Assembly: GCA_013327885.1 (NCBI GenBank)
Contig: JABUMY010000007.1
Location: 186,001-250,000, forward strand
From: Flavisolibacter longurius
GTDB taxonomy: Bacteria > Bacteroidota > Bacteroidia > Chitinophagales > Chitinophagaceae
Length of the DNA stretch: 64,000 nt
Direction: 5' to 3'
Shown: positions 43,872-53,880 of the stretch, in pieces
Numbering within the stretch: position 1 is the first letter of the stretch
Layout of the letters: each line of letters begins with the position of its first letter
The notes under the pieces: model-generated
What the model was told of the DNA's origin: nothing
Database searches by the model: none
What the model saw: the letters and a program-made list of their open reading frames with translations, nothing else
Translations under genes and position numbers: made by a program

Positions 43872-44033
43872 GGACGGGAAACGAGAAACGTGAGACGAGA
43901 GATGTCAGACGTGAGAAAGTTCACGGGTTCACAAGTTAAAGAGCCGTTTCCAACTATTGCAGGAAAAGCGGTAGTTACAGAGTCTTACGGTTTCACGTCT
44001 GACATTTGACGTCTGACGTCTCTCGTCTGCCCG
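43872..44033. repeat. Inverted pair of GACGTCTGAC/GAGACG arrays between convergent genes
   Basis: Left (43872-43918): ACGGGAAACGAGAAACGTGA, GACGAGAGATGTCAGACGTG. Right (43994-44033): CACGTCTGACATTTGACGTC, TGACGTCTCTCGTCTGCCCG. GACGAGAGA(T/C)GTCAGACGT in the left arm is matched by the reverse complement of the right. A 75-base centre lies between. It separates pcm from the CNNM gene and could act as a two-way terminator. Confidence 0.75.
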
Positions 44034-44034
44034 C

Positions 44035-45360
44035 TCACACTTCGTCTTCTTCTTCCTCCGCTTCCTGCTTCATGTCGTTCTGGATCTCCTGGCTGGGTTC
44101 TACCAGCACTTTGTCGATCCGATGGCCGTCCATGTCCATGATCTCAAAACGGAAACCCTTCCACTTGAGCTTTTCACCGGCAGTGGGAATATGCTCCAGC
44201 TCGTGCAGGATGCAACCCGCCACGGTGTCAAAATCATATTCTTCTTCGCTCAACCAATCGGTGCGGTTAAAGTAAGTGAGGAAGTTATAAAACTGGATTT
44301 GTGCGTCAACAAGGAAAGTGCCGTCGCCGCGATCGATGATCTGGTAGTCGTCCTCGTCCGCATTGTCAGGCATATCGCCAACAATCGCTTCCATAATATC
44401 GTTCAGCGTGATCATTCCCCGCAGGCTGCCGTATTCATCCACAATAAAACAAACATGGAATTTTGATTCCTTGAACTTGGCCATTACCTGGTAAGCGGTA
44501 TTGTTGTCGGGGACAAAAATGGCCGGCTTCATCAGGTCTTTGAACAGCGTAAAATCATCGTTGAGGTACATATCCTTCAGCGATACCACGCCTTTGATCG
44601 AATCAATTTCGCCTTCGCAGATGGGGTAAAAGGAGTGGGGGTCCTGGAAGATCTTTTCGCGGATCTTATCTTCCGTATCATCGGTATCAAACCAAACAAT
44701 ATCGCTGCGGTGCGTCATTAAGGATGTAATGTTCCTGTCGCCAAGGTGAAAGATCCTTTCGATCATTTCTTTTTCTTCTTCTTCCACCGTACCCGATTCC
44801 GTTCCTTCGGTAATGATAGCCTTGATCTCGTCTTCCGTTACAAATTCATCCCGCTTGCTGCGGATCTTGAAAATGCGGAAAAACAAGTTGCTGGTTTTGT
44901 TGAGCAGCCACACAAAAGGGTACATGATCTTAGAAAAGACCGACATCGGCGCAGCTGAAGTTTTGGCAATGGATTCGGCATTGATCAACGCAATACGTTT
45001 GGGTATCAGCTCACCAAAAACAATGGAAAGGTAGGTGACAAGGATAACGATCAGCGTAGTGGCGATGGTATCTGCCCATGGCTTCAACGGCGTTATGGCT
45101 TCAATATGCGGTTTTAATTGTGCACTGAATTTCTCACCCGAATATACACCCGTAAAAATGGCGATCAGCGTAATGCCGATTTGTACGGTGGAAAGAAAGA
45201 TCTCGGGGTTGTTGGAAAGGTCAAGGGCATGTCGGGCCTTGGTGTCGCCTTTGTCGGCCATGCTTTCCAGCCTGGATTTACGGGCGGATACGAGGGCAAT
45301 TTCAGCCATTACAAAAAGAGCATTCAAAAAGATCAGTCCGAGCAATATGACAATGTCCAT
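44035..45360 (-). CDS. CNNM/CorC (HlyC) family transporter-like protein
   Basis: The 441-residue inner-membrane protein has a DUF21/CNNM domain with four hydrophobic segments (about 1-190; FLSTVQIGITLIAIFTGVYSG; YLSIVFGELIPKRIAL), a pair of CBS domains (about 205-345; LMTHRSDIVWFD, FHVCFIVDEYGSLRGMITLNDIMEAIVGD) and a C-terminal CorC_HlyC domain (about 355-425). Relatives export Mg2+ or Co2+ or sense nucleotides. The tail is very acidic (EAEEEEDEV). It starts 9 bases after the PAP2 gene stop, on the same strand. Confidence 0.92.
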   Translation of the reverse strand: MDIVILLGLIFLNALFVMAEIALVSARKSRLESMADKGDTKARHALDLSNNPEIFLSTVQIGITLIAIFTGVYSGEKFSAQLKPHIEAITPLKPWADTIATTLIVILVTYLSIVFGELIPKRIALINAESIAKTSAAPMSVFSKIMYPFVWLLNKTSNLFFRIFKIRSKRDEFVTEDEIKAIITEGTESGTVEEEEKEMIERIFHLGDRNITSLMTHRSDIVWFDTDDTEDKIREKIFQDPHSFYPICEGEIDSIKGVVSLKDMYLNDDFTLFKDLMKPAIFVPDNNTAYQVMAKFKESKFHVCFIVDEYGSLRGMITLNDIMEAIVGDMPDNADEDDYQIIDRGDGTFLVDAQIQFYNFLTYFNRTDWLSEEEYDFDTVAGCILHELEHIPTAGEKLKWKGFRFEIMDMDGHRIDKVLVEPSQEIQNDMKQEAEEEEDEV

Positions 45361-45369
45361 TGAGTAGTA

Positions 45370-45975
45370 TTAAATGTCAGCGTCCAGCTTTCCGAAATTA
45401 TGACGGTAGGCTGTGGCGGTTACAAAACCTGCCAGCGTTCCCAGCAACATACCTGCCAGTATATCTGTAGGGTAATGCACTCCTACATATAGCTGCGCAA
45501 AGCAAATGAGGAGGGCCCAAAGATAAAACAGGTAAATCCAGGGTTTAAATGTATGCTTAAAACTAAGTACCATAAATGTTGCCAAACCAAAATGGTTGGC
45601 AGCGTGGTTAGAAAGAAAGCTGTAGCCACCAGGGCAGGCATGGATCACCAGCCGCACCTGGCCTGAAAGCGTCGGTTCGTTGCAGGGACGGATGCGCTGA
45701 ATGGTCTCTTTAAAAACATAAGTGCCGGTAAGATCGGCCAGTGCCACTGTGCTTAAAAAAGCCAGCGTCCACCAAATGCCACGGGTGCCGTAATTGAAAA
45801 AAACAAACAGCAGAATGAACAGGTACAGTGGCGCCCAAAAAACCGAATCGCGGAAAAAAGGCAGCACGGTATCAAAAAAAGGATTGGCCAGGCCATTGTT
45901 AATTGCCTGGAAGGTGCGGGTATCCCAATCCTGGAGGGTTTGCCAGAAAGAAACTGTTAAGATGGAAAATGGCAT
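45370..45975 (-). CDS. PAP2-family membrane phosphatase
   Basis: From ATG at 45975 the product is 201 residues with about five or six helices. The three phosphatase motifs are KETIQRIRP (KxxxxxxRP), YSFLSNHAANHFG (PSGH variant with SNHA) and YVGVHYPTDILAG (SRxxxxxHxxxD variant, with V in place of R). Typical substrates are undecaprenyl pyrophosphate or phosphatidic acid; which applies here cannot be told. A TACATTTG box is 4 bases upstream. It probably forms an operon with the CNNM gene. Confidence 0.88.
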   Translation of the reverse strand: MPFSILTVSFWQTLQDWDTRTFQAINNGLANPFFDTVLPFFRDSVFWAPLYLFILLFVFFNYGTRGIWWTLAFLSTVALADLTGTYVFKETIQRIRPCNEPTLSGQVRLVIHACPGGYSFLSNHAANHFGLATFMVLSFKHTFKPWIYLFYLWALLICFAQLYVGVHYPTDILAGMLLGTLAGFVTATAYRHNFGKLDADI

Positions 45976-45979
45976 GGCG

Positions 45980-45987
45980 CAAATGTA
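45980..45987 (-). promoter_or_regulatory. -7 box TACATTTG 4 bases from the PAP2 start (possible leaderless mRNA)
   Basis: Exact TAnnTTTG; the ATG at 45975 follows after 4 bases. It is the same box and spacing as upstream of DUF2279. A weak -33 (TTTTCG) lies 20 bases away. Confidence 0.5.
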
Positions 45988-46075
45988 CACCTTCGGGTAG
46001 GTTTCGTCGAAAAGGGGCGGCGCCATTCGGAAAATTGGTCTTTTTTTGTAAACTGTCCATTACCACCAAAAACTC

Positions 46076-48034
46076 ATGATCGTTAAACTACGCTTGCCGC
46101 GAACCTTGCTTTGGGTACTGAATGTGTTTATTATTTATGCCCTGCTGTTTACGGGTTTCCGGCTGCTCACCTTTTTACTTTTTAAGCCGGACGAAGCAAT
46201 GGAAGATGTGCTCTCTGCTTTTCTGCTGGGCTTTCGTTTTGACCTTCGGTGGATCAGCCTTCTCCTGCTGCCCATCGTTGCTACCAGTACGGTGCAGCGG
46301 TTCTCACCTTATTATTCGGTGGCCAATAAAAAATTGTGGTCCTGGTACTTGGCCCTCTCCACCTTTTTTGTTTTTCTTATTTATGCCATCGATTATGGCT
46401 GCTTTGCGTATTTCGGGGTACGATTGGGCGCAACCGTTTTGAACTTTGCCGATGACACGGTCATCGCCGTACAAATGCTTTGGGAAATGTATCCCTTGTT
46501 TTGGATGATCGCAGGGTTGATCACATTGGTACTGCTGCTTCGCTACCTGTTTCAATACCTGCACGGCAAAGTAGCCGCCGCCACAACCGACGTTCCCTCG
46601 CAACGCAACTGGCTGGTGGCAACCCTCGTGCTGCTTTCTTTTTTTGTGTACGGAAGCTTGCCCGGCCCGCTCCAGTGGGACAAGGCCTTCCAGCAAAAAA
46701 ATGATTTCAGCGGTTATCTTTCGCTCAATCCTTTGCAGTCGGTTTACTCCACGCTGCACTTTCGCAAGCCGCATGTAGACGAGCACAAAACCAAAAATGC
46801 TTACCCCGTTTTGCAGCAGTGGATGGCCTGGGATTCTACGGCGGGTACTTACCGCAGAAGCGTTCAGCCGGCCACTTCTTATTTCAATCAAAAACCTAAC
46901 GTTGTCCTGGTTGTCTGCGAATCGTTCAGCATGTACAAAAGCAGCATGAGCGGCAACAAGCTAAACACAACGCCTTATTTCCAGACACTGGCCGATAGCG
47001 GTGTATTTTTCAACCGTTGTTTCTCGCCGCATTTTTCCACGGCAAGAGGCATGTTTGCCATCCTCACCGGCATTCCCGATGTGCAATTGGCCAAATTCTC
47101 CACCCGTACCGAAGCCGGCAAAAACCAGCACACCATCATCAACAATTTTGATGGCTACAACCGGTTTTATTTCCTCGGTGGCAGCCCGGCCTTCAACAAT
47201 TTTGAAGGCTTGCTGCAAAACGTATCGGGAGTGCAAATGATGACAGAAGGCGATTTTGTATCCAAACCTATCGACGTGTGGGGCATCAGCGACAAGGCCC
47301 TTTTCCTGGAGGCCAACAAAACGTTTGCGCAGCAGAAGGCGCCTTTTTTTGCCATCATACAAACAGCCGATAACCACCCGCCGTATACCATTGCCGAAGA
47401 AGACAAAGATTTTGTGCGGAAAGCGCTCAGCGAAGAAGCACTAACTGCGAATGGATTTACTTCGGTGGAAGAATACAATGCGATGCGCTATTTTGATTAC
47501 AGCGTGGAAAAATTTATGGAGGCCGCTAAAAAAGAAGCCTATTTCCAAAACACGCTGTTTGTTTTTATCGGCGATCATGGCGTGGCCGGGATTGCCACCG
47601 CCGTTTACCAGCCGGCGTGGACGGAAAACCGCATTACTGAAATGCACATCCCGCTGCTTTTTTATGCACCCGGTCACCTGCCGGCGCAAAAGCGAAGCGA
47701 AGTGGTTTCACAGATCGATGTGCTGCCATCCATCGCCGGCATTGTCGGGCAAAAGCATATAAACAGCACACTGGGACGTGATGTGGTCACCCAAAAAAAT
47801 AACCACAGCGCATTTTTTATCCGGCACGATGAAGGTGAGATCGGTCTGCTGACGGATGATTTTTATTTTACCAAGAATATTCTCTTTGAAAAAGAATCCC
47901 TTCAATTGCTGAACAGCAAAACAGCCTACAGTCGTACACAAAAAGATTCATTGCAAAAGCAATACAGTGCATTGACATCGGCCTACCTCGAAACGGCACG
48001 GTGGATGCTGCTCAACAACAAGTCTAGACCATGA
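46076..48034 (+). CDS. LTA-synthase/MdoB-like membrane phosphotransferase (sulfatase superfamily)
   Basis: The 652-residue protein has five N-terminal helices (to about residue 205) and an extracytoplasmic sulfatase-fold domain (about 270-600): NVVLVVCESFSMYKSSMSG near 280 (metal Glu), FSPHFSTARGMFAILTG near 323 (candidate nucleophile Ser/Thr), and FVFIGDHGVAG near 498 with the metal Asp-His. Relatives move glycerol-phosphate or phosphoethanolamine onto glycans or lipids. Gram-negative Bacteroidota lack lipoteichoic acid, so the acceptor is unknown; the phosphonate polymer at 17-21 kb is one speculative link. It has its own terminator. Confidence 0.88.
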   Translation: MIVKLRLPRTLLWVLNVFIIYALLFTGFRLLTFLLFKPDEAMEDVLSAFLLGFRFDLRWISLLLLPIVATSTVQRFSPYYSVANKKLWSWYLALSTFFVFLIYAIDYGCFAYFGVRLGATVLNFADDTVIAVQMLWEMYPLFWMIAGLITLVLLLRYLFQYLHGKVAAATTDVPSQRNWLVATLVLLSFFVYGSLPGPLQWDKAFQQKNDFSGYLSLNPLQSVYSTLHFRKPHVDEHKTKNAYPVLQQWMAWDSTAGTYRRSVQPATSYFNQKPNVVLVVCESFSMYKSSMSGNKLNTTPYFQTLADSGVFFNRCFSPHFSTARGMFAILTGIPDVQLAKFSTRTEAGKNQHTIINNFDGYNRFYFLGGSPAFNNFEGLLQNVSGVQMMTEGDFVSKPIDVWGISDKALFLEANKTFAQQKAPFFAIIQTADNHPPYTIAEEDKDFVRKALSEEALTANGFTSVEEYNAMRYFDYSVEKFMEAAKKEAYFQNTLFVFIGDHGVAGIATAVYQPAWTENRITEMHIPLLFYAPGHLPAQKRSEVVSQIDVLPSIAGIVGQKHINSTLGRDVVTQKNNHSAFFIRHDEGEIGLLTDDFYFTKNILFEKESLQLLNSKTAYSRTQKDSLQKQYSALTSAYLETARWMLLNNKSRP

Positions 48035-48057
48035 TTTTTATGATGGATAAGATAGGA

Positions 48058-48103
48058 AGGAAAAGAGAAGGGCCGTTCATAACGAACGGCTCTTTTCTTT
48101 TAT
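48058..48103 (+). terminator. Terminator between LtaS-like gene and methyltransferase gene
   Basis: GGCCGTTC and GAACGGCTC pair around ATAAC, with A-rich (GGAAAAGAGAAG) and T-rich (TTTTCTTTT) shoulders that also pair. It works for both convergent genes. Confidence 0.82.
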
Positions 48104-48150
48104 AAAGGGTTTCTTTTTCTCTATTCTGTATGATTCGTTTCTGTGCCGAT

Positions 48151-48891
48151 CTAATCTGGCTTTTTTGCTACGACAATCAGCCTGGGTGATGTGTTGACAC
48201 CATAAGCACCGAGGTTATAATCGCCAAACACTTCCTGTACCTGCACCTTGTAAAAAGAAAGCATGTCGGTAAAATCGCCCAGGCTTAGCTTGGCCACTTT
48301 CTCTGTAAATTCTACGGGATTTTGAAGCGCTGCATCGCGGATAACAATGCGCTTGTAAAAATGCGATGCGTCGTGCCAGCGGTGAATTTCGTAGTCCGTT
48401 TCCTCCACCGTTTTTACTTCGTTGTGCACCAGGTGCTCTTCTGCATAATGCACATTCAGGTAATCGAACAGCAGGGTGCCGCCCGGCTTGATGTTAGCGA
48501 CCAGTGACCGCACTGCATCCTCGTGTTCGCGACGGGTGTGAAAATAGCCGAACGACGTAAAAAAGTTGAACGCATAATCAAAATAATTGATCCAGGAGGG
48601 CAGGCGCATGTCCTGCTGGTAAAACTGCAGGTTGTCGCTTTCAAATTGCTGCGCAAAATGGATGCTTCGGAACGAAAGGTCGATCCCGGTTACATCGTAT
48701 CCTTTTGCCGCCAGGTAGCGGGAGTGCCGGCCACGGCCGCAACCAGCGTCCAGCATGCGGTTTTGCGGTTCCGGCTGCAGGTGCTGGAGTAAGCGGTCGA
48801 TAAACGCCTGCGCTTCTTTTTCATCGCGGTTGTAATAAAGCTTGTGATAATAATCCGAGTCAAACCATTCTTTGTACCATTCGTTCACCAT
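48151..48891 (-). CDS. Class I SAM-dependent methyltransferase
   Basis: From ATG at 48891 the product is 246 residues. The N-terminal WYKEWFDSDYYHKLYYNRDEKEAQ is shared by a set of Bacteroidota methyltransferases. Motif I is MLDAGCGRGRHSRYLA near 46-61, motif II acidic VTGIDLS near 67, and LLFDYLN near 142 lies in the post-motif region. Substrate unknown. The start is chosen by motif position; a longer frame would include the region upstream of the -7 box. Confidence 0.87.
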   Translation of the reverse strand: MVNEWYKEWFDSDYYHKLYYNRDEKEAQAFIDRLLQHLQPEPQNRMLDAGCGRGRHSRYLAAKGYDVTGIDLSFRSIHFAQQFESDNLQFYQQDMRLPSWINYFDYAFNFFTSFGYFHTRREHEDAVRSLVANIKPGGTLLFDYLNVHYAEEHLVHNEVKTVEETDYEIHRWHDASHFYKRIVIRDAALQNPVEFTEKVAKLSLGDFTDMLSFYKVQVQEVFGDYNLGAYGVNTSPRLIVVAKKPD

Positions 48892-48904
48892 TACCCTTTT
48901 TCTG

Positions 48905-48912
48905 CAAAAGTA
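48905..48912 (-). promoter_or_regulatory. -7 box TACTTTTG upstream of the methyltransferase gene
   Basis: Exact TAnnTTTG, 13 bases before the ATG at 48891. It supports the short start. No confident -33 is seen. Confidence 0.5.
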
Positions 48913-49035
48913 AACGCTTCGGCACTGTAAAGCGAGAGGGATTCGATGCAAAGTGAGCGGCGCTACCGGCAGATGGCAGGTATTTACGAAAGGCAAAAAG
49001 CAGGTGGCTTAGGCCGAAGGCAATGCAGGCTGTTC

Positions 49036-49192
49036 GGGTGCACCACAAAATGCACGATCAGAAAAAATGGAAGACGCTGCCGTTGACGTCCTCGCCAACG
49101 GCATGTTGTAGGGGAAACGAGGGAAAGCAGGTTGGAGAGGCCGCCGACGGAGCAAAAGTGCAACTTGTCATATACCCGGCTGTTCAATTGAA
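49036..49192 (+). repeat. 157-base dispersed repeat, copy 2 (first copy 12976-13132)
   Basis: Carries the same ordered blocks as copy 1 (GGGTGCACCACAAA, ACGATCA, CGTCCTCGCCAACGGCATGT, GGAAAGCA, GGAGCAAAA, TTGTCATA, CAATTGAA). It lies between the divergent methyltransferase gene and glmM, ending about 50 bases before the glmM start. The minus-strand frame with QHAVGED ends in a stop after 36 codons here. Confidence 0.75.
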
Positions 49193-49215
49193 AACCGTAT
49201 TCAACCTGAAAGCCG

Positions 49216-49223
49216 TATTTTTG
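49216..49223 (+). promoter_or_regulatory. -7 box TATTTTTG upstream of glmM
   Basis: Exact TAnnTTTG, 20 bases before the GTG at 49244, directly downstream of the dispersed repeat. Confidence 0.5.
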
Positions 49224-49243
49224 CCCTCCTTAAAAATGTATCT

Positions 49244-50638
49244 GTGGCACTGATAAAGAGTATTTCCGGCATCAGGGGAACCATTGGTGGGAAACCTGGT
49301 GAATCCTTAACCGCTATCGACATTGTAAAATTTTCTACTGCTTTTGGGAGTATTATTGCTGAAACCCGCGAAGACAAAACCGTACCGGCAAAAATCGTGA
49401 TCGGTCGTGATGGCCGCATCAGCGGAAATATGGTGAGCAGCCTTGTTGTTTCTTCCCTCGTCAGCCTGGGTATTGATGTCATCGACCTTGGACTTTCCAC
49501 CACACCAACCGTGGAAATTGCCACCAAAGCCGAAGGAGCCAACGGTGGTATTATCATTACGGCCAGTCATAACCCCAAAGAATGGAATGCACTGAAACTG
49601 CTGAACGGCGAAGGCGAATTTATTGATGCCGCCGTTGGTGCCGAAGTATTGAGCCGTGCGCAGAAAGAAGAGATTCTTTTTGCATCGGTTGAAAAGCTTG
49701 GCAGCGTTAGCACAAATGATACCTACCTGCAAAAACACATTGACCTGGTGTTGGACTACCCGCTTGTAGACAAGGCCGCCATTGAAAAGCGTGGCTTTAA
49801 AGTGGTGGTAGATGCCATCAATTCAACCGGCGCCCTGGTGGTTCCGCAATTGCTGAAAGCACTTGGTGTATCGGAAGTGATTGTGATCAACGATGATGTA
49901 AGCGGACGCTTTGCACACAACCCCGAACCATTGCCCGAGCACCTGACCTCGCTGAGCAACGAAGTGGTAAAACAAAATGCTGATTTTGGCATTGCTGTTG
50001 ATCCCGATGTTGACAGGCTTTGTTTTGTTTGCGAAGACGGCAGCATGTTTGGTGAAGAATACACGCTGGTGGCGGTTGCCGATTACGTGTTGCGCAAGCG
50101 TCAGGGCAACACGGTAAGCAACATGAGCAGCACCAAGGCCCTGAAAGAGATCACACAAAAGAATGGTGGCGAATACCATCCTTCGGCCGTAGGCGAAGTG
50201 AACGTGGTCAAGAAAATGAAGGCCGTAAACGCAGTGATTGGCGGCGAAGGAAATGGCGGCATCATTGTTCCCGATTTTCACTACGGAAGGGATGCGCTGA
50301 TTGGCATTGCCCTTTTCCTCTCGCATTTTTCCAGCTTCAGCAAAGGCCTGAAATCCTTCCGCGGAAACTATCCCGATTATTTTATTTCGAAGAACAAGAT
50401 CGAGCTGGAAAACGGCGTGAATGTGGCGGCTATTTTTGATAAGATCAAATCAAAATACAAGAACAATCCCATCAATACCGAAGATGGATTAAAGATCGAG
50501 TTTGATACGGACTGGGTGCACCTGCGTACGTCCAACACCGAACCGATCATCCGTATTTACGCGGAAAGCAATTTTGAAACCACCGCCAACAACATCGCCA
50601 AGCGACTAATGGCGGATATAAAGGAGTTGAAGGATTAG
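49244..50638 (+). CDS. glmM: Phosphoglucosamine mutase (GlmM-like phosphohexomutase)
   Basis: GlmM makes glucosamine-1-phosphate for UDP-GlcNAc, peptidoglycan and lipid A. The 464-residue protein starts MALIKSISGIRGTIGG and has the serine loop ITASHNPKEWNALKLL near 105-120, metal loop VDPDVDRLCFV near 247-257, sugar loop GGEGNGGI near 328 and phosphate loop RTSNTEPIIRIY near 430-441. The Bacteroidota GlmM type fits better than phosphomannomutase, but the substrate is not certain. The start is GTG 49244. Its stop is 5 bases from the left arm of a perfect 30-base inverted repeat. Confidence 0.88.
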   Translation: MALIKSISGIRGTIGGKPGESLTAIDIVKFSTAFGSIIAETREDKTVPAKIVIGRDGRISGNMVSSLVVSSLVSLGIDVIDLGLSTTPTVEIATKAEGANGGIIITASHNPKEWNALKLLNGEGEFIDAAVGAEVLSRAQKEEILFASVEKLGSVSTNDTYLQKHIDLVLDYPLVDKAAIEKRGFKVVVDAINSTGALVVPQLLKALGVSEVIVINDDVSGRFAHNPEPLPEHLTSLSNEVVKQNADFGIAVDPDVDRLCFVCEDGSMFGEEYTLVAVADYVLRKRQGNTVSNMSSTKALKEITQKNGGEYHPSAVGEVNVVKKMKAVNAVIGGEGNGGIIVPDFHYGRDALIGIALFLSHFSSFSKGLKSFRGNYPDYFISKNKIELENGVNVAAIFDKIKSKYKNNPINTEDGLKIEFDTDWVHLRTSNTEPIIRIYAESNFETTANNIAKRLMADIKELKD

Positions 50639-50643
50639 GCCCC

Positions 50644-50851
50644 GGCCCCCTGTCCCCCGGTGGGGGAACTTAGATCGGAGCTGCATTTGTTTGTTGCTAA
50701 ATTCTTTACTGCAAACAGATCATGAAACAAACTTTTTAGAATTCCTTTTGACAAGGAAGAAAAGAAAATATCCAAAGACCGCATGAAAGAAATGGTAGAA
50801 AATAAACAGGAAAGGATAAACCTAAGTTCCCCCACCGGGGGACAGGGGGCC
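50644..50851. repeat. Perfect 30-base inverted repeat with a 148-base centre
   Basis: The left arm (50644-50673) reads GGCCCCCTGTCCCCCGGTGG then GGGAACTTAG; the right arm (50822-50851) is its exact reverse complement. The right arm is the coding sequence for residues 14-23 (LSSPTGGQGA) of the cysteine desulfurase. The centre is AT-rich and has no transposase. GCCCCCTGTCCCCC-type repeats are typical of scattered Bacteroidota elements. Confidence 0.92.
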
Positions 50852-51979
50852 CTTCGCATCTATTTCGACAACGCCGCCACCACCCGCCTCGATCCCGAGG
50901 TGCTGGAGGCCATGTTGCCTTACCTGACCGATCATTTTGGCAATCCTTCTTCCATTTATTCTTACGGTCGCGAAACGCGGCTGGCCATTGAAAATGCCCG
51001 CAAGTCGGTGGCCAAAATTTTGGGTGTGCACCCCCGTAATATCTTTTTTACCAGCGGCGGCACCGAAAGTAACAACACGGCCATCTCGGCTTCCATCCGC
51101 GATCTTGGCTGTAACCATATCATCACGTCGCCCATCGAGCACCACGCGGTGCTGCATACGGTGGAGCATTATTGCAGTTGTAATAATGTTTCGCATTCGT
51201 TTGTCAAGCTCACGGCTTCCGGTGCTATTGACTATGCCGACCTGGAAAACCAATTAAAAGAAGCAAGTGAAGGAGGTAAGAAATGCCTGGTGTCCCTGAT
51301 GCACGCCAACAACGAAATTGGTGTATTGCTCAGCATAAAAAAAGTAGGGGAGTTGTGTCAAACCTATGGCGCCATCTTTCATTCCGATTGCGTACAGACC
51401 GTTGGCCATTACCCCATTGACCTTTCCAAGCTGGGCGTGCATTTTATTTCGGCAGCCAGCCATAAGTTTCATGGACCGAAAGGCGTTGGTGTATTGTATG
51501 TTAGCGATGAGGTCAACATCAAGCCGTTTATTTTTGGCGGCGGACAGGAGCGCAACATGCGGGCCGGTACCGAAAATGTGTACGGCATTGTGGGCTTTGC
51601 CAAAGCGCTGGAGATTGCCATGCGTGATTACGAAAAAGAAAGCAGCTATATCAAAGACCTTAAAGGGCACATGAAAGACCGCCTGCAGGAAGAGATTCCC
51701 GGTGTGAGTTTTAATGATTGTCCTGATGCTTTGTATACGGTGCTGAGTGTTTGTTTTCCCAAAACCGACAAAAGCGAGTTTTTGCTTATGAGCCTCGATA
51801 TGGCCAATGTTTGCGTATCGGGCGGCAGCGCCTGCAGCAGCGGGGCCAGTGTGGGCTCGCATGTTATCCAGGCCTTGCAAAAAGGCGACGACTGCACCAC
51901 CATCCGGTTCTCGTTCAGCAAGTACAATACGCGGGAAGAAGTGGACATTGTAGTAGCAAAGCTGAAAGAATTGTTGTAG
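50783..51979 (+). CDS. Cysteine desulfurase (NifS/IscS-type) with a repeat-derived N-terminus
   Basis: A PLP enzyme that mobilises sulfur from cysteine as persulfide. RIYFDNAATTRLDPEVLEAM at 25-44 is where the family normally begins. TSGGTESNN near 92, the PLP lysine in SHKFHGPKGVG near 226, and the catalytic Cys in VSGGSACSSGA near 346 follow. The short Cys loop fits the IscS/NifS class with SSGA. The first 23 residues include ten translated from the right arm of the inverted repeat. No other start codon lies between the ATG at 50783 and the family N-terminus. No iscU or suf gene is adjacent. Confidence 0.9.
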   Translation: MKEMVENKQERINLSSPTGGQGALRIYFDNAATTRLDPEVLEAMLPYLTDHFGNPSSIYSYGRETRLAIENARKSVAKILGVHPRNIFFTSGGTESNNTAISASIRDLGCNHIITSPIEHHAVLHTVEHYCSCNNVSHSFVKLTASGAIDYADLENQLKEASEGGKKCLVSLMHANNEIGVLLSIKKVGELCQTYGAIFHSDCVQTVGHYPIDLSKLGVHFISAASHKFHGPKGVGVLYVSDEVNIKPFIFGGGQERNMRAGTENVYGIVGFAKALEIAMRDYEKESSYIKDLKGHMKDRLQEEIPGVSFNDCPDALYTVLSVCFPKTDKSEFLLMSLDMANVCVSGGSACSSGASVGSHVIQALQKGDDCTTIRFSFSKYNTREEVDIVVAKLKELL

Positions 51980-52098
51980 GCAAGCGTTTTTTGCGACGTA
52001 CAGCACTTGCTTCTTTGTCTATGATGCTCCGCAGCCATTACCTTTCTCAAATCATCCTGACTAACAAAGTACATTTTATTGCAGGAAGTGTTTTTACT

Positions 52099-52147
52099 GA
52101 TTGCCTGTTGCTTATTGTCGATTGCCTATTGCTAATTGACAAATGCC
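52099..52147. repeat. Rhyming array GATTGCCTGTTGC upstream of glnS
   Basis: GATTGCCTGTTGCTTATTGT, CGATTGCCTATTGCTAATTG and ACAAATGCC. GTTGCTTATTGT is found inverted right at the glnS stop (53844-53855), so arrays of this type flank glnS on both sides. Confidence 0.5.
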
Positions 52148-52162
52148 TTCACTGACTTCAAC

Positions 52163-52170
52163 TATCTTTG
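52163..52170 (+). promoter_or_regulatory. -7 box TATCTTTG of glnS
   Basis: Exact TAnnTTTG, 20 bases before the ATG. A possible -33 TTGA lies 23 bases upstream, a little far. Confidence 0.55.
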
Positions 52171-52190
52171 TTCCGCTTTAAAAACACGAC

Positions 52191-53843
<1,653 letters not shown>

Positions 53844-53852
<9 letters not shown>

Positions 53853-53872
53853 GCAACAAGCAATTGGCAATA
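53844..53872. repeat. Inverted counterpart of the glnS-upstream array
   Basis: ACAATAAGCAACAAGCAATT followed by GGCAATA spans the glnS stop and the gap before the next gene. It is the reverse complement-like partner of 52099-52147. Confidence 0.4.
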
Positions 53873-53880
53873 CGTACTCA

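Noticed and set aside
50635-50859. A 74-codon minus-strand frame across the inverted repeat
   Set aside because: Both ends are translated repeat arms (SSPTGGQGA), and the centre has no conserved features.
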